Assembly: GCA_002395965.1 (NCBI GenBank)
Contig: DGVT01000100.1
Coordinates: forward strand, 1-36,623
Origin: Porphyromonadaceae bacterium UBA4277
GTDB taxonomy: Bacteria > Bacteroidota > Bacteroidia > Bacteroidales > Muribaculaceae
Reading direction: 5' to 3'
DNA: 36,623 nt
A program made the translations under genes and the position numbers. How positions within the stretch are numbered: position 1 is the first letter of the stretch; every line of letters starts with the position of its first letter. Below, piece after piece: positions 14,715 through 21,564 of this stretch. A model generated the notes under the pieces. The model searched no databases and was not told the origin of the DNA. It saw only the letters and a program-made list of their open reading frames with translations.

Positions 14715-15986
14715 ATGGCAACAAAAACGACAACAAAGCCGGCAGCTAAGAAAGCTGCAACAAGAACCGAGAGTAAACGCCTCATGGCTATGGAAGAACG
14801 CTATGGCGCACACAACTATCATCCACTACCCGTAGTGCTGCACAAAGGCAAAGGCATCTATGTGTGGGATGTGGAAGGCAAGAAATACTTCGACTTCTTG
14901 TCGTCATACTCAGCCGTGAACCAAGGTCACTGCCATCCCCGCATCGTGAAGGCCCTCAAAGATCAGGCCGATGTGCTGTGCCTCACCTCACGCGCATTCT
15001 ACAACGACGCATTCTGCGAATATGAGAAATACATTCACGAATACTTCGGCTATGACAAGGTGCTTCCCATGAACACTGGTGCCGAGGCCGTTGAGACTTC
15101 GCTCAAGCTCGCCCGCCGCTGGGGCGTGGTGAAAAAAGGCATTCCCAACGACAAGGTAAAAATCATCTGCTGCGAAGGCAACTTCCACGGCCGCACCGTG
15201 ACCGTGATCACCATGAGCAATGACCCCAGCTCGTATGCCGACTACGGTCCGCTCACCCCGGGCTTCATACGCATCCCCTACAACGACACCAAGGCTCTGG
15301 AAGAAGCCCTGAACAAACACGGCAAGGAAGTGGCCGCCTTTATCGCCGAGCCCATCCAGGGCGAGGCAGGCGTGTTCGTTCCCGACGACGGCTACCTGAA
15401 GAAATGCTTCGACCTGTGCCACAAGCACAACGTGCTCTTCATTGCCGACGAAGTGCAGACCGGCATTGCCCGCACCGGCAAGATGCTGTGCAGCGAGCAC
15501 GACGGCATACGTCCCGACATCGTGGTGCTGGGTAAGGCACTTGGCGGCGGCGTACTGCCAGTATCGGCTTGCCTTGCCGACGACGACATCATGCTCAACG
15601 TGAAGCCCGGCGAACACGGCTCTACCTTCGGCGGTTTCCCCCTGGCTGCACGCGTTGCCGTCGAGGCACTGAAGGTGGTTAAGAGAGAAAAACTCGTTGA
15701 GAAAGCCGAGAAGATGGGTAAGATATTCCGCGAGGAAATCAAGAAAATCGACTCGCCATTTATCGTCGAGGTGCGCGGACGCGGTCTGCTCAACGCCATC
15801 GTCACCAAGCCCATCAAGGGAAAGACAGCTTGGGACATCTGCGTGAAGATGATGGAAAACGGCCTGCTGGCAAAGCCCACTCACGACGACATCATCCGCT
15901 TCGCCCCGCCGTTGTGCATCAAGGAGGCTGAACTGATGAAGGCCATCGACATCATCAAGAACACCTTCGAACAAATGTCGAAATAA
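14715..15986 (+). CDS. rocD: Ornithine aminotransferase
   Basis: A 423-residue class III PLP-dependent aminotransferase that converts ornithine and 2-oxoglutarate to glutamate-5-semialdehyde and glutamate in the cytosol. MEERYGAHNYHPLPVVL and the substrate-site FLSSYSAVNQGHCHP are typical of ornithine aminotransferases. The PLP Lys is K274 in VVLGKALGGGVLPVSA, and the Asp contacting the PLP nitrogen is in FIADEVQTG. TGAEAVETSLKLARRWG is the phosphate-binding segment. An extra N-terminal tail of about 20 residues rich in Lys, Ala and Thr (MATKTTTKPAAKKAATR) precedes the usual start. It links ArcB-produced ornithine to RocA, both encoded 8-9 kb downstream. A strong hairpin terminator follows. 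Confidence 0.95.
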   Translation: MATKTTTKPAAKKAATRTESKRLMAMEERYGAHNYHPLPVVLHKGKGIYVWDVEGKKYFDFLSSYSAVNQGHCHPRIVKALKDQADVLCLTSRAFYNDAFCEYEKYIHEYFGYDKVLPMNTGAEAVETSLKLARRWGVVKKGIPNDKVKIICCEGNFHGRTVTVITMSNDPSSYADYGPLTPGFIRIPYNDTKALEEALNKHGKEVAAFIAEPIQGEAGVFVPDDGYLKKCFDLCHKHNVLFIADEVQTGIARTGKMLCSEHDGIRPDIVVLGKALGGGVLPVSACLADDDIMLNVKPGEHGSTFGGFPLAARVAVEALKVVKREKLVEKAEKMGKIFREEIKKIDSPFIVEVRGRGLLNAIVTKPIKGKTAWDICVKMMENGLLAKPTHDDIIRFAPPLCIKEAELMKAIDIIKNTFEQMSK

Positions 15987-16010
15987 TACGATTAATTACA
16001 ATCACACTAA

Positions 16011-16042
16011 AGGTATGGTCTCACGGCCATACCTATTCTTTT
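16011..16042 (+). terminator. Rho-independent terminator of rocD
   Basis: AGGTATGG (16011-16018) pairs with CCATACCT (16027-16034) around an 8-base loop, followed by attctttt. It starts 25 bases after the rocD stop. Confidence 0.8.
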
Positions 16043-16067
16043 CCGGTGGCACTTGTTCTCACCTGTT

Positions 16068-16215
16068 TCGGCTCAGCCGCTACAGTGCTGAAAGCATGTC
16101 AGAGCGAATACAGGAGGATAAGGGGGCACGATTACCCCGACAATAACAATCGGTTGCACACGTAGCAAGCAAAGTTCGCGACACGCTCACAATGAGCGAT
16201 GCTGCGGACTTTTTT
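16068..16215. repeat. ~148-bp dispersed repeat ending in a terminator-like hairpin (copy 1)
   Basis: The segment from tcggctcagccgctacag to gcggactttttt is repeated at 20681-20830 with scattered changes. Its right end folds into nested stems (CGCTCA/TGAGCG inside AAGTTCGC/GCGGACTT) followed by a run of T, so it can act as a terminator. No gene is found in 15987-17043; the space is filled by this repeat, the composite hairpin units and the leader RNA. Confidence 0.75.
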
Positions 16216-16253
16216 ATGATAACACATATCGTCTTATGTCGTGAAAACGATGA

Positions 16254-16513
16254 GATTCCGGTTCAGCGGGATTTGAAATCCCGCTGCATGGAGTTGCGGA
16301 TTTTTAATCCGCTAAGGGATTGAAAATCCCTTGACTCTACCCGTCGGGATTACAAATCCCGACGAACACGTATCGTCTTGTGTCGTGAAAACAATAAGAT
16401 TCCGGTTCATCGGGATTTCGAAATCCCGATGCATGGAGAAGCGGATTTTTAATCCGCTAAGGGATTGAAAATCCCTTGACTCTACCCGTCGGGATTACAA
16501 ATCCCGACGAACT
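16254..16513. repeat. Two composite four-hairpin repeat units (16254-16367 and 16398-16513)
   Basis: Each ~115-bp unit carries four small hairpins in fixed order, all with a GGATT...AATCC core: (1) AGCGGGATTT/AAATCCCGCT, (2) GCGGATT/AATCCGC, (3) AAGGGATT/AATCCCTT, (4) GTCGGGATT/AATCCCGAC. In the second unit hairpin 1 reads ATCGGGATTT/AAATCCCGAT, so both arms changed together. Three further units lie at 20858-21279. Confidence 0.85.
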
Positions 16514-16532
16514 CACAAATCTCAATTTTATC

Positions 16533-16602
16533 GGCTCACAAAATTAGGAAAATTGGCTCAATATTGCAAACTAATGAGCCAATAATAAACATTTCGTGAG
16601 CC
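16533..16602. repeat. Nested inverted repeats of GGCTCA
   Basis: GGCTCAC (16533-16539) pairs with GTGAGCC (16596-16602), and inside it TTGGCTCA (16553-16560) pairs with TGAGCCAA (16575-16582). This gives two nested stems, or two half-sites in each direction as an operator might have. It lies about 135 bases upstream of the leader-RNA promoter. Confidence 0.6.
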
Positions 16603-16736
16603 AAATAGCAAGTAACAATCTTTTTTCTTGCTCGTTAGGATTTGATAAATAATTCAAATACTACAGAACAAGGCAAAGGCGGTAATTGTCACACGAATAC
16701 TGCAGATTGGCATATTGCGTTTTTTCTGTTTTGTAA

Positions 16737-16768
16737 TTTGGAAATAACGGTGATATGCACTAATTTTG
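16737..16768 (+). promoter_or_regulatory. Strong Bacteroidetes-type promoter for the structured leader RNA
   Basis: TTTG (16737-16740), a spacer of exactly 20 bases, and TAATTTTG (16761-16768) match the consensus fully. Transcription would begin near 16774, leaving about 270 bases before the next start codon at 17044. Confidence 0.7.
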
Positions 16769-16773
16769 TGACG

Positions 16774-17025
16774 TGGTAGATGTTTACATACATCATCACA
16801 ACATTTTTTAAGAAGCGTTATGCTCATTCTTGTGGTCTGAAAACGTGAGAAATTTTCTATCGAACGCAAAGGATGACGTGGCTGTTTCCGCGCTACAGGC
16901 GTGGACTGCACTCATTATACCCCTTTTGCGTTCAAGGTAATTCTCACGACCATCAGACTACAAAGTGTGGCATAAGCAGTCCTCGCTTTTTTTGTGTTTC
17001 AGCGGTCTATAGGACTTGAGGCCGC
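16774..17025 (+). ncRNA. Candidate structured RNA: long rod plus two mutually exclusive hairpins (leader or stand-alone RNA)
   Basis: By hand folding, one long rod is built from four stacked stems: GC-TTATGC (16815-16823) with GCATAAGC (16970-16977); TGTGGTCTGA (16831-16840) with TCAGACTACA (16953-16962); CGTGAGAA-TT (16844-16854) with AATTCTCACG (16939-16948); GAACGCAAAGG (16862-16872) with CCTTTTGCGTTC (16922-16933). A ~49-base apical loop holds a small CTGT/ACAG stem. After it, AGTCCTCGC (16978-16986) can pair with GCG...AGGACT (17002-17016), while GCGGTC (17002-17007) can instead pair with GGCCGC (17020-17025). A run of seven T follows 16986. It could be a cis-acting leader of the 17044 gene, or a separate 6S-like small RNA ending near the T run. 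I do not recognise a known RNA family. The folding was not computed. Confidence 0.5.
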
Positions 17026-17043
17026 AACTAAAAAACTATTATA

Positions 17044-18069
17044 ATGAAAAAAAATTATTTTCTTCTTTTAGCCGTGATTACGCTATTCACCGTTTCGGCT
17101 AAGGCACAAACTCCAGTCGCCACCTTATATCATAATGGCGAAATCACTGTGTTCCATGGTTACAACGCATTTAGCAATGCGGCAAATGCTGCTGTAGATG
17201 ACGACATTATTAATCTGTCACCGGGTGTATTTGGGGGTGCTACAATTTCTCACAAGCTGAAAATATACGGTGCAGGTATGTATAACTTAGAAGACGAGAA
17301 GAATGCCACAGTTATTTCAAGTGGTGGTGGCAACAACGCCAGTTTAAGCCTTGTTTTCACTAATGGTGCTAATGGCACTTATCTTGAAGGGCTATACATA
17401 GATAAGTCAATTCAAGGTAGCAAAACCGGCGGACACCCCGACCAATTGACATTTAATAAATGCCTTACAAAAAGCTTTTATTACAACTCAGGGAATCAAG
17501 AGGCTGCAAACACCCTTAATTTTATTAATTGCATCCTTATGGAAAACCCAAGCACAATAAAACGGAATTGCTTTAATTGCTACTGCAACGATTATGCAAG
17601 TATGCAGCCTTATGGCGTTGCTAATAATAGTTATATAAATTGTGTTTTGAGAGGCAGAAGTAATAATAGTATAAGTTTATCAATGTATGATGTATATGCT
17701 AATTGCATATTTATCTCCGCTACAGGCATTCCAAACTCACAAGGCTATGTAAATGCCAGTAACAACATATATGTGGGAACTAATAACATTTTTGCCACTG
17801 CTGTTAATGGCGAGAACTGGTTGATACCCAACATCAGCGACGTTTTTAAGACGTTTGATGGAAACTACACTTTAGGATGCGACTTTGAGCTGACAGATGC
17901 AGCTAAGCAATACTTAGGAACTGATGGCACGCAAATAGGAATATATGGCGGTACGGTGCCATTTACACCTGTAGTGGGCAACCCACGCATTACCAAATGT
18001 ATTGTTGACCGTCAAACTTCACCCGAAGGCATGCTGAATGTTGATATTGAAGTAAAGGAGGGCTTATAA
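17044..18069 (+). CDS. Secreted surface protein, parallel beta-helix-like
   Basis: A 341-residue protein with a signal peptide (MKKNYFLLLAVITLFTVSAKAQ). The N-terminal part reads like a right-handed beta-helix/pectin-lyase-like protein: DDIINLSPGVFGGATISHKL, KIYGAG, then repeated short Asn-rich strands (LNFINCILMEN, NSYINCVLRGRSNN, DVYANCIFIS). Asn-Cys pairs recur at rung positions. The C-terminus (RITKCIVDRQTSPEGMLNVDIEVKEG) resembles the tail region seen in Bacteroidales surface proteins. Base composition is more AT-rich than nearby metabolic genes. The next gene starts six bases later, so the two form an operon. It stands behind the long structured leader. Ligand or substrate is unknown. 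Confidence 0.65.
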   Translation: MKKNYFLLLAVITLFTVSAKAQTPVATLYHNGEITVFHGYNAFSNAANAAVDDDIINLSPGVFGGATISHKLKIYGAGMYNLEDEKNATVISSGGGNNASLSLVFTNGANGTYLEGLYIDKSIQGSKTGGHPDQLTFNKCLTKSFYYNSGNQEAANTLNFINCILMENPSTIKRNCFNCYCNDYASMQPYGVANNSYINCVLRGRSNNSISLSMYDVYANCIFISATGIPNSQGYVNASNNIYVGTNNIFATAVNGENWLIPNISDVFKTFDGNYTLGCDFELTDAAKQYLGTDGTQIGIYGGTVPFTPVVGNPRITKCIVDRQTSPEGMLNVDIEVKEGL

Positions 18070-18075
18070 ACGACT

Positions 18076-19281
18076 ATGAGACGCTTTATTTCACTTTCAG
18101 TCACAATTGCCATAGCGATATTGTCGCAAGCGTCTATAACGCATGGCTATTATTGGTTTGACCAAGAGAGCACCGTGCGGCAATCGACTATAGTTTCCGG
18201 AAAAATGCAGATTGACGCCGGCACGCTTCGTGACGGATTTCACACGCTTTTTTACATGGTAAGTGACGATCAGGGACGTTTCTCTGCTCCAGCACATAGC
18301 TATTTTGCGGTGTTCTCTTCAATCGGCATTAGTCAGAGTTTTACTTGTAAATATATCATCGACAATGGGCAAGCCATCAATGCTCCAGGTACTTTTTCTT
18401 CCAATCGCTTAAATCTTAACATCGACGCATCACAACTCCCAACTGGCTTCCACTCCATTGATGTGCTAATATGTGGCAACAACGGATTTACCAGTAAAGG
18501 TCCAAGGGGTTATTTTATTAAATACCCCGATAGCGATGGGAGCATAAAAAGCATTATTCGCTGGGTAAATAGCAGCGAGGAGATCCTGCCAAAGATAAAC
18601 TTAGAAAATCCCACGTTCTTAATTCAAGATGTATGGCAGATGCCTGATGTGGCATTCTCAACCGACCGCTTCGACTTAAATGTCGAAGGCAACGCAACTG
18701 CAATTAGCCGAAATGAGTTGGAAATCATACTCACTGATAAAGTGGGACGCAGCGCCTTTGCATTTGCCACATATAACGACATGCGTCAAATTCAAGCTGT
18801 GGAAGCCGCAGGAGACATCACCGGTGGCGGTGAGTTTTCTCATCCAGCACCAGAAGATGGACAAATCACATGGTGGACTTTTAGGGGGGCACAAGGCGAT
18901 AGCATTTCACTGAGAGCCAGCCGGTCAAGTACCTTGCAACTATTTGCCCCCGACGGCACAGAAATGATGAAAGCTACAAAAACTGATGCTACTACGGCCT
19001 GGTCAACCAGTATTAACAAGAAAGGCACATACTATGTCGCACAGCATTCGACAACCGGAACCAACGACCTGAAACTTATCTTCTTCCACAAGCATTTATT
19101 GTATGGCGATGTGGACGGCAGTGCTATGGTGGATGTGGATGACGTGAATGCGATGATTAACCTTATCCTGAACTATGACCAGTATAAGGACCAGTACCCA
19201 GGCAGTGCCGACCTGGACGGCAACGGCCTTGTTGACGTTGACGACGTGAATGCGCTCATCAACATCATTTTAGCTCAGTAA
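18076..19281 (+). CDS. Secreted protein with C-terminal dockerin-like domain
   Basis: A 401-residue protein with a signal peptide (~24 residues). It starts with two beta-rich modules that share the pattern QIDAGTLRDGFHTLFYMVSD and NIDASQLPTGFHSIDVLICG. A beta-sandwich region follows that resembles a bacterial pre-peptidase C-terminal domain (WWTFRGAQGDSISLRASRSS ... YYVAQHS). The end holds two dockerin repeats, GDVDGSAMVDVDDVNAMINL and ADLDGNGLVDVDDVNALINI, each with the Asp pattern of a calcium-binding loop plus helix. Dockerins bind cohesins, but no cohesin is visible here. In Bacteroidales this module may serve another surface-attachment role. It is coupled to the upstream beta-helix gene with six bases between them, suggesting the products work together. 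Confidence 0.75.
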   Translation: MRRFISLSVTIAIAILSQASITHGYYWFDQESTVRQSTIVSGKMQIDAGTLRDGFHTLFYMVSDDQGRFSAPAHSYFAVFSSIGISQSFTCKYIIDNGQAINAPGTFSSNRLNLNIDASQLPTGFHSIDVLICGNNGFTSKGPRGYFIKYPDSDGSIKSIIRWVNSSEEILPKINLENPTFLIQDVWQMPDVAFSTDRFDLNVEGNATAISRNELEIILTDKVGRSAFAFATYNDMRQIQAVEAAGDITGGGEFSHPAPEDGQITWWTFRGAQGDSISLRASRSSTLQLFAPDGTEMMKATKTDATTAWSTSINKKGTYYVAQHSTTGTNDLKLIFFHKHLLYGDVDGSAMVDVDDVNAMINLILNYDQYKDQYPGSADLDGNGLVDVDDVNALINIILAQ

Positions 19282-19306
19282 TCTTACTGTTAATACCCAG
19301 ATACGA

Positions 19307-19337
19307 CAATCGGTGCGACTGAAAATCGCACCGATTG
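19307..19337. terminator. Perfect 12-bp stem hairpin, likely bidirectional terminator
   Basis: CAATCGGTGCGA (19307-19318) pairs perfectly with TCGCACCGATTG (19326-19337) around a 7-base loop. It lies between the dockerin gene (plus) and the ATPase gene (minus). It is an almost exact copy of the hairpin behind arcC at 21476-21506. Confidence 0.75.
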
Positions 19338-19361
19338 CTATTTATACCCACTTTCAATGTT

Positions 19362-19430
19362 TTACTTCACAATGAGGGTTCCGGTGCGGCCTTGCAGATT
19401 CTCCTTTAATCTTACTTGAGATGCCTCAAT
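19362..19430 (-). pseudogene. 3' remnant of a carbamate kinase gene
   Basis: Reading on the minus strand, the frame IEASQVRLKENLQGRTGTLIVK ends in a stop at 19362-19364, closely matching the end of ArcC (EALQGKTGTLIVK). The similarity continues downstream through the shared hairpin to 19289. The remnant begins exactly where the ATPase gene stops. It is therefore a duplicated, slightly diverged arcC tail with the body of the gene missing. Confidence 0.75.
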
Positions 19431-20560
19431 CACCCCATTTTTCTTTTTAGCCAAATTGCAAGTAACGGATCGGAAATAGAGAACTCTCTCCCTTTCTCCG
19501 TTATAATGTCGTATTCAAGCAACCGCTTAGCTGCCGACTGCACCGCACTTGCCGATTTCAGGTGATTACGCTTTACAAAGGCTGCCGAGGTTATACCTGT
19601 TGCCACTCCTTCGCATGCTATAGCATAAAGTAGTTCTTTTTGCTGCATTGTAATGAACGCCAGCATCTCTTGCATTCGCTTCTCGTTTTGTAAGATATAG
19701 CTGTCGGTAACTTGTTTAATTACGTCATCGGTGCACGCCTCCCCCTCGCGCAATTCAATGTATGCATCATGGAAAATGCGGTGCATATACATTGTTATTC
19801 CCTGCCACTGCTCATAGACCTTTCTAATCGTCTCTATTTCTATTGTTTTGCCTGCTTCGTTGAAATGATAGACAACAAAATCGGCGTACTTATCGATTTC
19901 TATCGGGTCAAGATTGAGCAGTGACGCGCTTTGATAGAATGGCCGTTTGCTTGAGAAGAACATCTCGTTCATAATGCGCCGTTCACTGCCTGCAAATATG
20001 AAATAGGTGTTTTTCAGCCGCTGAATGCGACTGCGAAGCAGAGCTTCAACGTTTTTCTGGGCATAGTTTGTGATTTGCTGGAACTCATATATGGCCACAA
20101 TACAAGGTTTTTCTGCATCTTCAAGATAAGTGAATATTTCATCAAGTGTGTATTCAGGAGCTGCCACTTGTCCAAGACTGATATTAAAAGTGGGAGTTCC
20201 ATTCAGTGGGTCATACCCAAAACTTGCGCTAAGCGAGCGAAGTGTCGCAATAAATTTCGACAACAGTCGGTCACTTTTCTTGGCTACAGCATTAAACACA
20301 GCATTACCTAATTCTATAATCAGCTCGCCAATTGAAGTCGTGTGTAAAATGTCGATAGAAATAGTTATAAAATTATCTTTTAACGTAGCTTGTTCAAAGC
20401 AGTGGTTAATAAGTCCGGTCTTACCCACTCGACGCGGAGAAGTGAGAACAACGTTACTTTGATTAGTCAAAGCCTTTATAAGCTGAATCGTTTCAGATTC
20501 CCGGTCACAAAAGTATTTCTCTGGAATCATTGGGGTTAATATGAAAGGATTCTTATTCAT
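19430..20560 (-). CDS. AAA-type ATPase (archaeal-ATPase/ATPase_2-like) with altered Walker B
   Basis: A 376-residue protein beginning NKNPFILTPMIPEKYFCDRE, the usual opening of this Bacteroidales ATPase family. The frame extends 20 codons further upstream to an ATG at 20620, but the promoter -7 box lies inside that stretch, so 20560 is preferred. Walker A is TSPRRVGKTGLI. The Walker B segment reads CIVAIYEFQQI, whereas the family has an Asp-Glu pair at this point (IDEFQ); here the codon is TAT, one base from GAT. Sensor-like FIFAGSERR, the conserved SSKRPFYQSA segment and a C-terminal winged-helix (~300-376) follow. The role of these ATPases is poorly known; many lie in mobile or defence-like regions. 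The gene sits between two copies of the arcC tail and next to hairpin repeats, so it is probably an insertion. Loss of the Asp may impair ATP hydrolysis. Confidence 0.8.
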   Translation of the reverse strand: MNKNPFILTPMIPEKYFCDRESETIQLIKALTNQSNVVLTSPRRVGKTGLINHCFEQATLKDNFITISIDILHTTSIGELIIELGNAVFNAVAKKSDRLLSKFIATLRSLSASFGYDPLNGTPTFNISLGQVAAPEYTLDEIFTYLEDAEKPCIVAIYEFQQITNYAQKNVEALLRSRIQRLKNTYFIFAGSERRIMNEMFFSSKRPFYQSASLLNLDPIEIDKYADFVVYHFNEAGKTIEIETIRKVYEQWQGITMYMHRIFHDAYIELREGEACTDDVIKQVTDSYILQNEKRMQEMLAFITMQQKELLYAIACEGVATGITSAAFVKRNHLKSASAVQSAAKRLLEYDIITEKGREFSISDPLLAIWLKRKMG

Positions 20561-20589
20561 GACAACAAAAATTAGGAGGTTTATAGCCA

Positions 20590-20621
20590 CAAAATTACAA
20601 ATTAATCTCCAATTATGCAAA
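20590..20621 (-). promoter_or_regulatory. Promoter of the ATPase gene
   Basis: On the minus strand TTTG (20618-20621), a 20-base spacer, and TAATTTTG (20590-20597) match the consensus exactly. The leader to the ATG at 20560 would be about 25 bases. Confidence 0.7.
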
Positions 20622-20626
20622 TAAAA

Positions 20627-20668
20627 TTATGCTGACAGAATTATGCTGACAGAATTATGCTGGTAGAA
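20627..20668. repeat. Three tandem 14-bp repeats
   Basis: TTATGCTGACAGAA occurs at 20627-20640 and 20641-20654, then TTATGCTGGTAGAA at 20655-20668 with two changes. It lies immediately upstream of the ATPase promoter. Confidence 0.85.
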
Positions 20669-20680
20669 TTATGACTTTTA

Positions 20681-20830
20681 TCGGCTCGGCCGCTACAGTG
20701 CTGAAAGCAGCATGTCAGAACGAATGCAAGAGGATAAGGGGACACGATTACCCCGGCAATAACAATCGATCGCACGCATAGCAAGCAAAGTTCGCAACAC
20801 GCTCACAATGAGCGATGCTGCGGACTTTTT
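20681..20830. repeat. ~150-bp dispersed repeat ending in a terminator-like hairpin (copy 2)
   Basis: Second copy of 16068-16215, again directly followed by the composite hairpin units. The hairpin end plus the spacer cctgacttcgtcattgcgtc is repeated once more at 20976-21036, so the last part was tandemly duplicated together with one hairpin unit. Confidence 0.75.
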
Positions 20831-20857
20831 CCTGACTTCGTCATTGCGTCACCCAAA

Positions 20858-21279
20858 ATTCCGGTTCAGCGGGATTTCGAAATCCCGCTGCATGGAGTTG
20901 CGGATTTTTAATCCGCTAAGGGATTGAAAATCACTTGACTCTACCCGTCGGGATTACAAATCCCGACGAACTCACACACGCTCACAATGAGCGATGCTGC
21001 GGACTTTTTCCTGACTTCGTCATTGCGTCACCCAAAATTCCGGTTCAGCGGGATTTCGAAATCCCGCTGCATAGAGAAGCGGATTTTAATCCGCTAAGGG
21101 ATTGAAAATCCCTTGACTCTACCCGTCGGGATTACAAATCCCGACGAACTCAAAACAATGAGATTCCGGTTCAGCGGGATTTCGAAATCCCGCTGAATGG
21201 AGAAGCGGATTTTTAATCCGCTAAGGGATTGAAAATCACTTGACTCTACCCGTCGGGATTACAAATCCCGACGAACTCA
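20858..21279. repeat. Three composite four-hairpin repeat units
   Basis: Units at 20858-20974, 21037-21152 and 21163-21279 have the same four hairpins in the same order as those at 16254-16513. In the first and third, hairpin 3 has a broken arm (AATCACTT instead of AATCCCTT). In the second, hairpin 2 lacks one T of its loop. The 21037 unit arose with its preceding terminator-like hairpin as a ~179-bp tandem duplication. Confidence 0.85.
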
Positions 21280-21456
21280 CTTTCTTTCCACGAACTTGTG
21301 TCATACTAAGCTCAATATTACAAATCCCGACGAACTCACTTACTTTCCACGAACTTGTGTCATACTAAGCTCAATATTACAAATCCCGACGAACTCATTT
21401 ACTTTCCACGAACTCGTGTCATACTAAGCTCAATATTGCAAATCCCGACGAACTCA
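21280..21456. repeat. Three tandem 59-bp repeats
   Basis: Three near-identical 59-base copies (21280-21338, 21339-21397, 21398-21456) contain actttccacgaacttgtgtc and atactaagctcaatatt and end in acaaatcccgacgaactca. The end is the right arm of hairpin 4 of the composite unit, so the tandem array grew out of the last unit. Confidence 0.85.
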
Positions 21457-21457
21457 T

Positions 21458-21564
21458 GTTAATACCCAGATACAACAATCGGTGCGACTGAAAATCGCAC
21501 CGATTGCTATTTATACCCACTCAATGTTTTACTTCACGATGAGGGTGCCGGTCTTGCCTTGCAG
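21458..21564. repeat. arcC 3' end, copy B of a ~107-bp direct repeat
   Basis: This covers the end of arcC and its downstream hairpin and matches 19289-19397 with about nine differences. The two copies lie about 2.17 kb apart in the same orientation, bracketing the ATPase gene and the hairpin repeats. Confidence 0.85.
21476..21506 (-). terminator. Terminator hairpin of arcC
   Basis: CAATCGGTGCGA (21476-21487) and TCGCACCGATTG (21495-21506) form a perfect 12-bp stem 22 bases past the arcC stop. Confidence 0.75.

Noticed and set aside
14988..15974. 328-codon minus-strand frame opposite rocD
   Set aside because: Complement of a strongly conserved aminotransferase gene; no independent features.
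16654..16911. 85-codon minus-strand frame
   Set aside because: Overlaps the structured leader RNA and its promoter on the other strand; composition and lack of domain features suggest chance.
16774..17025. tmRNA, RNase P RNA or SRP RNA
   Set aside because: None of their conserved sequence blocks (tRNA-like ends, tag frame, RNase P core, SRP tetraloop helix) could be found.
18076..19281. Cellulosome component
   Set aside because: The dockerin is real, but no glycoside hydrolase or cohesin scaffold is encoded in the window.
20858..21456. CRISPR-like array
   Set aside because: Repeats are palindromic units or plain tandem copies without unique spacers, and no cas genes are present.
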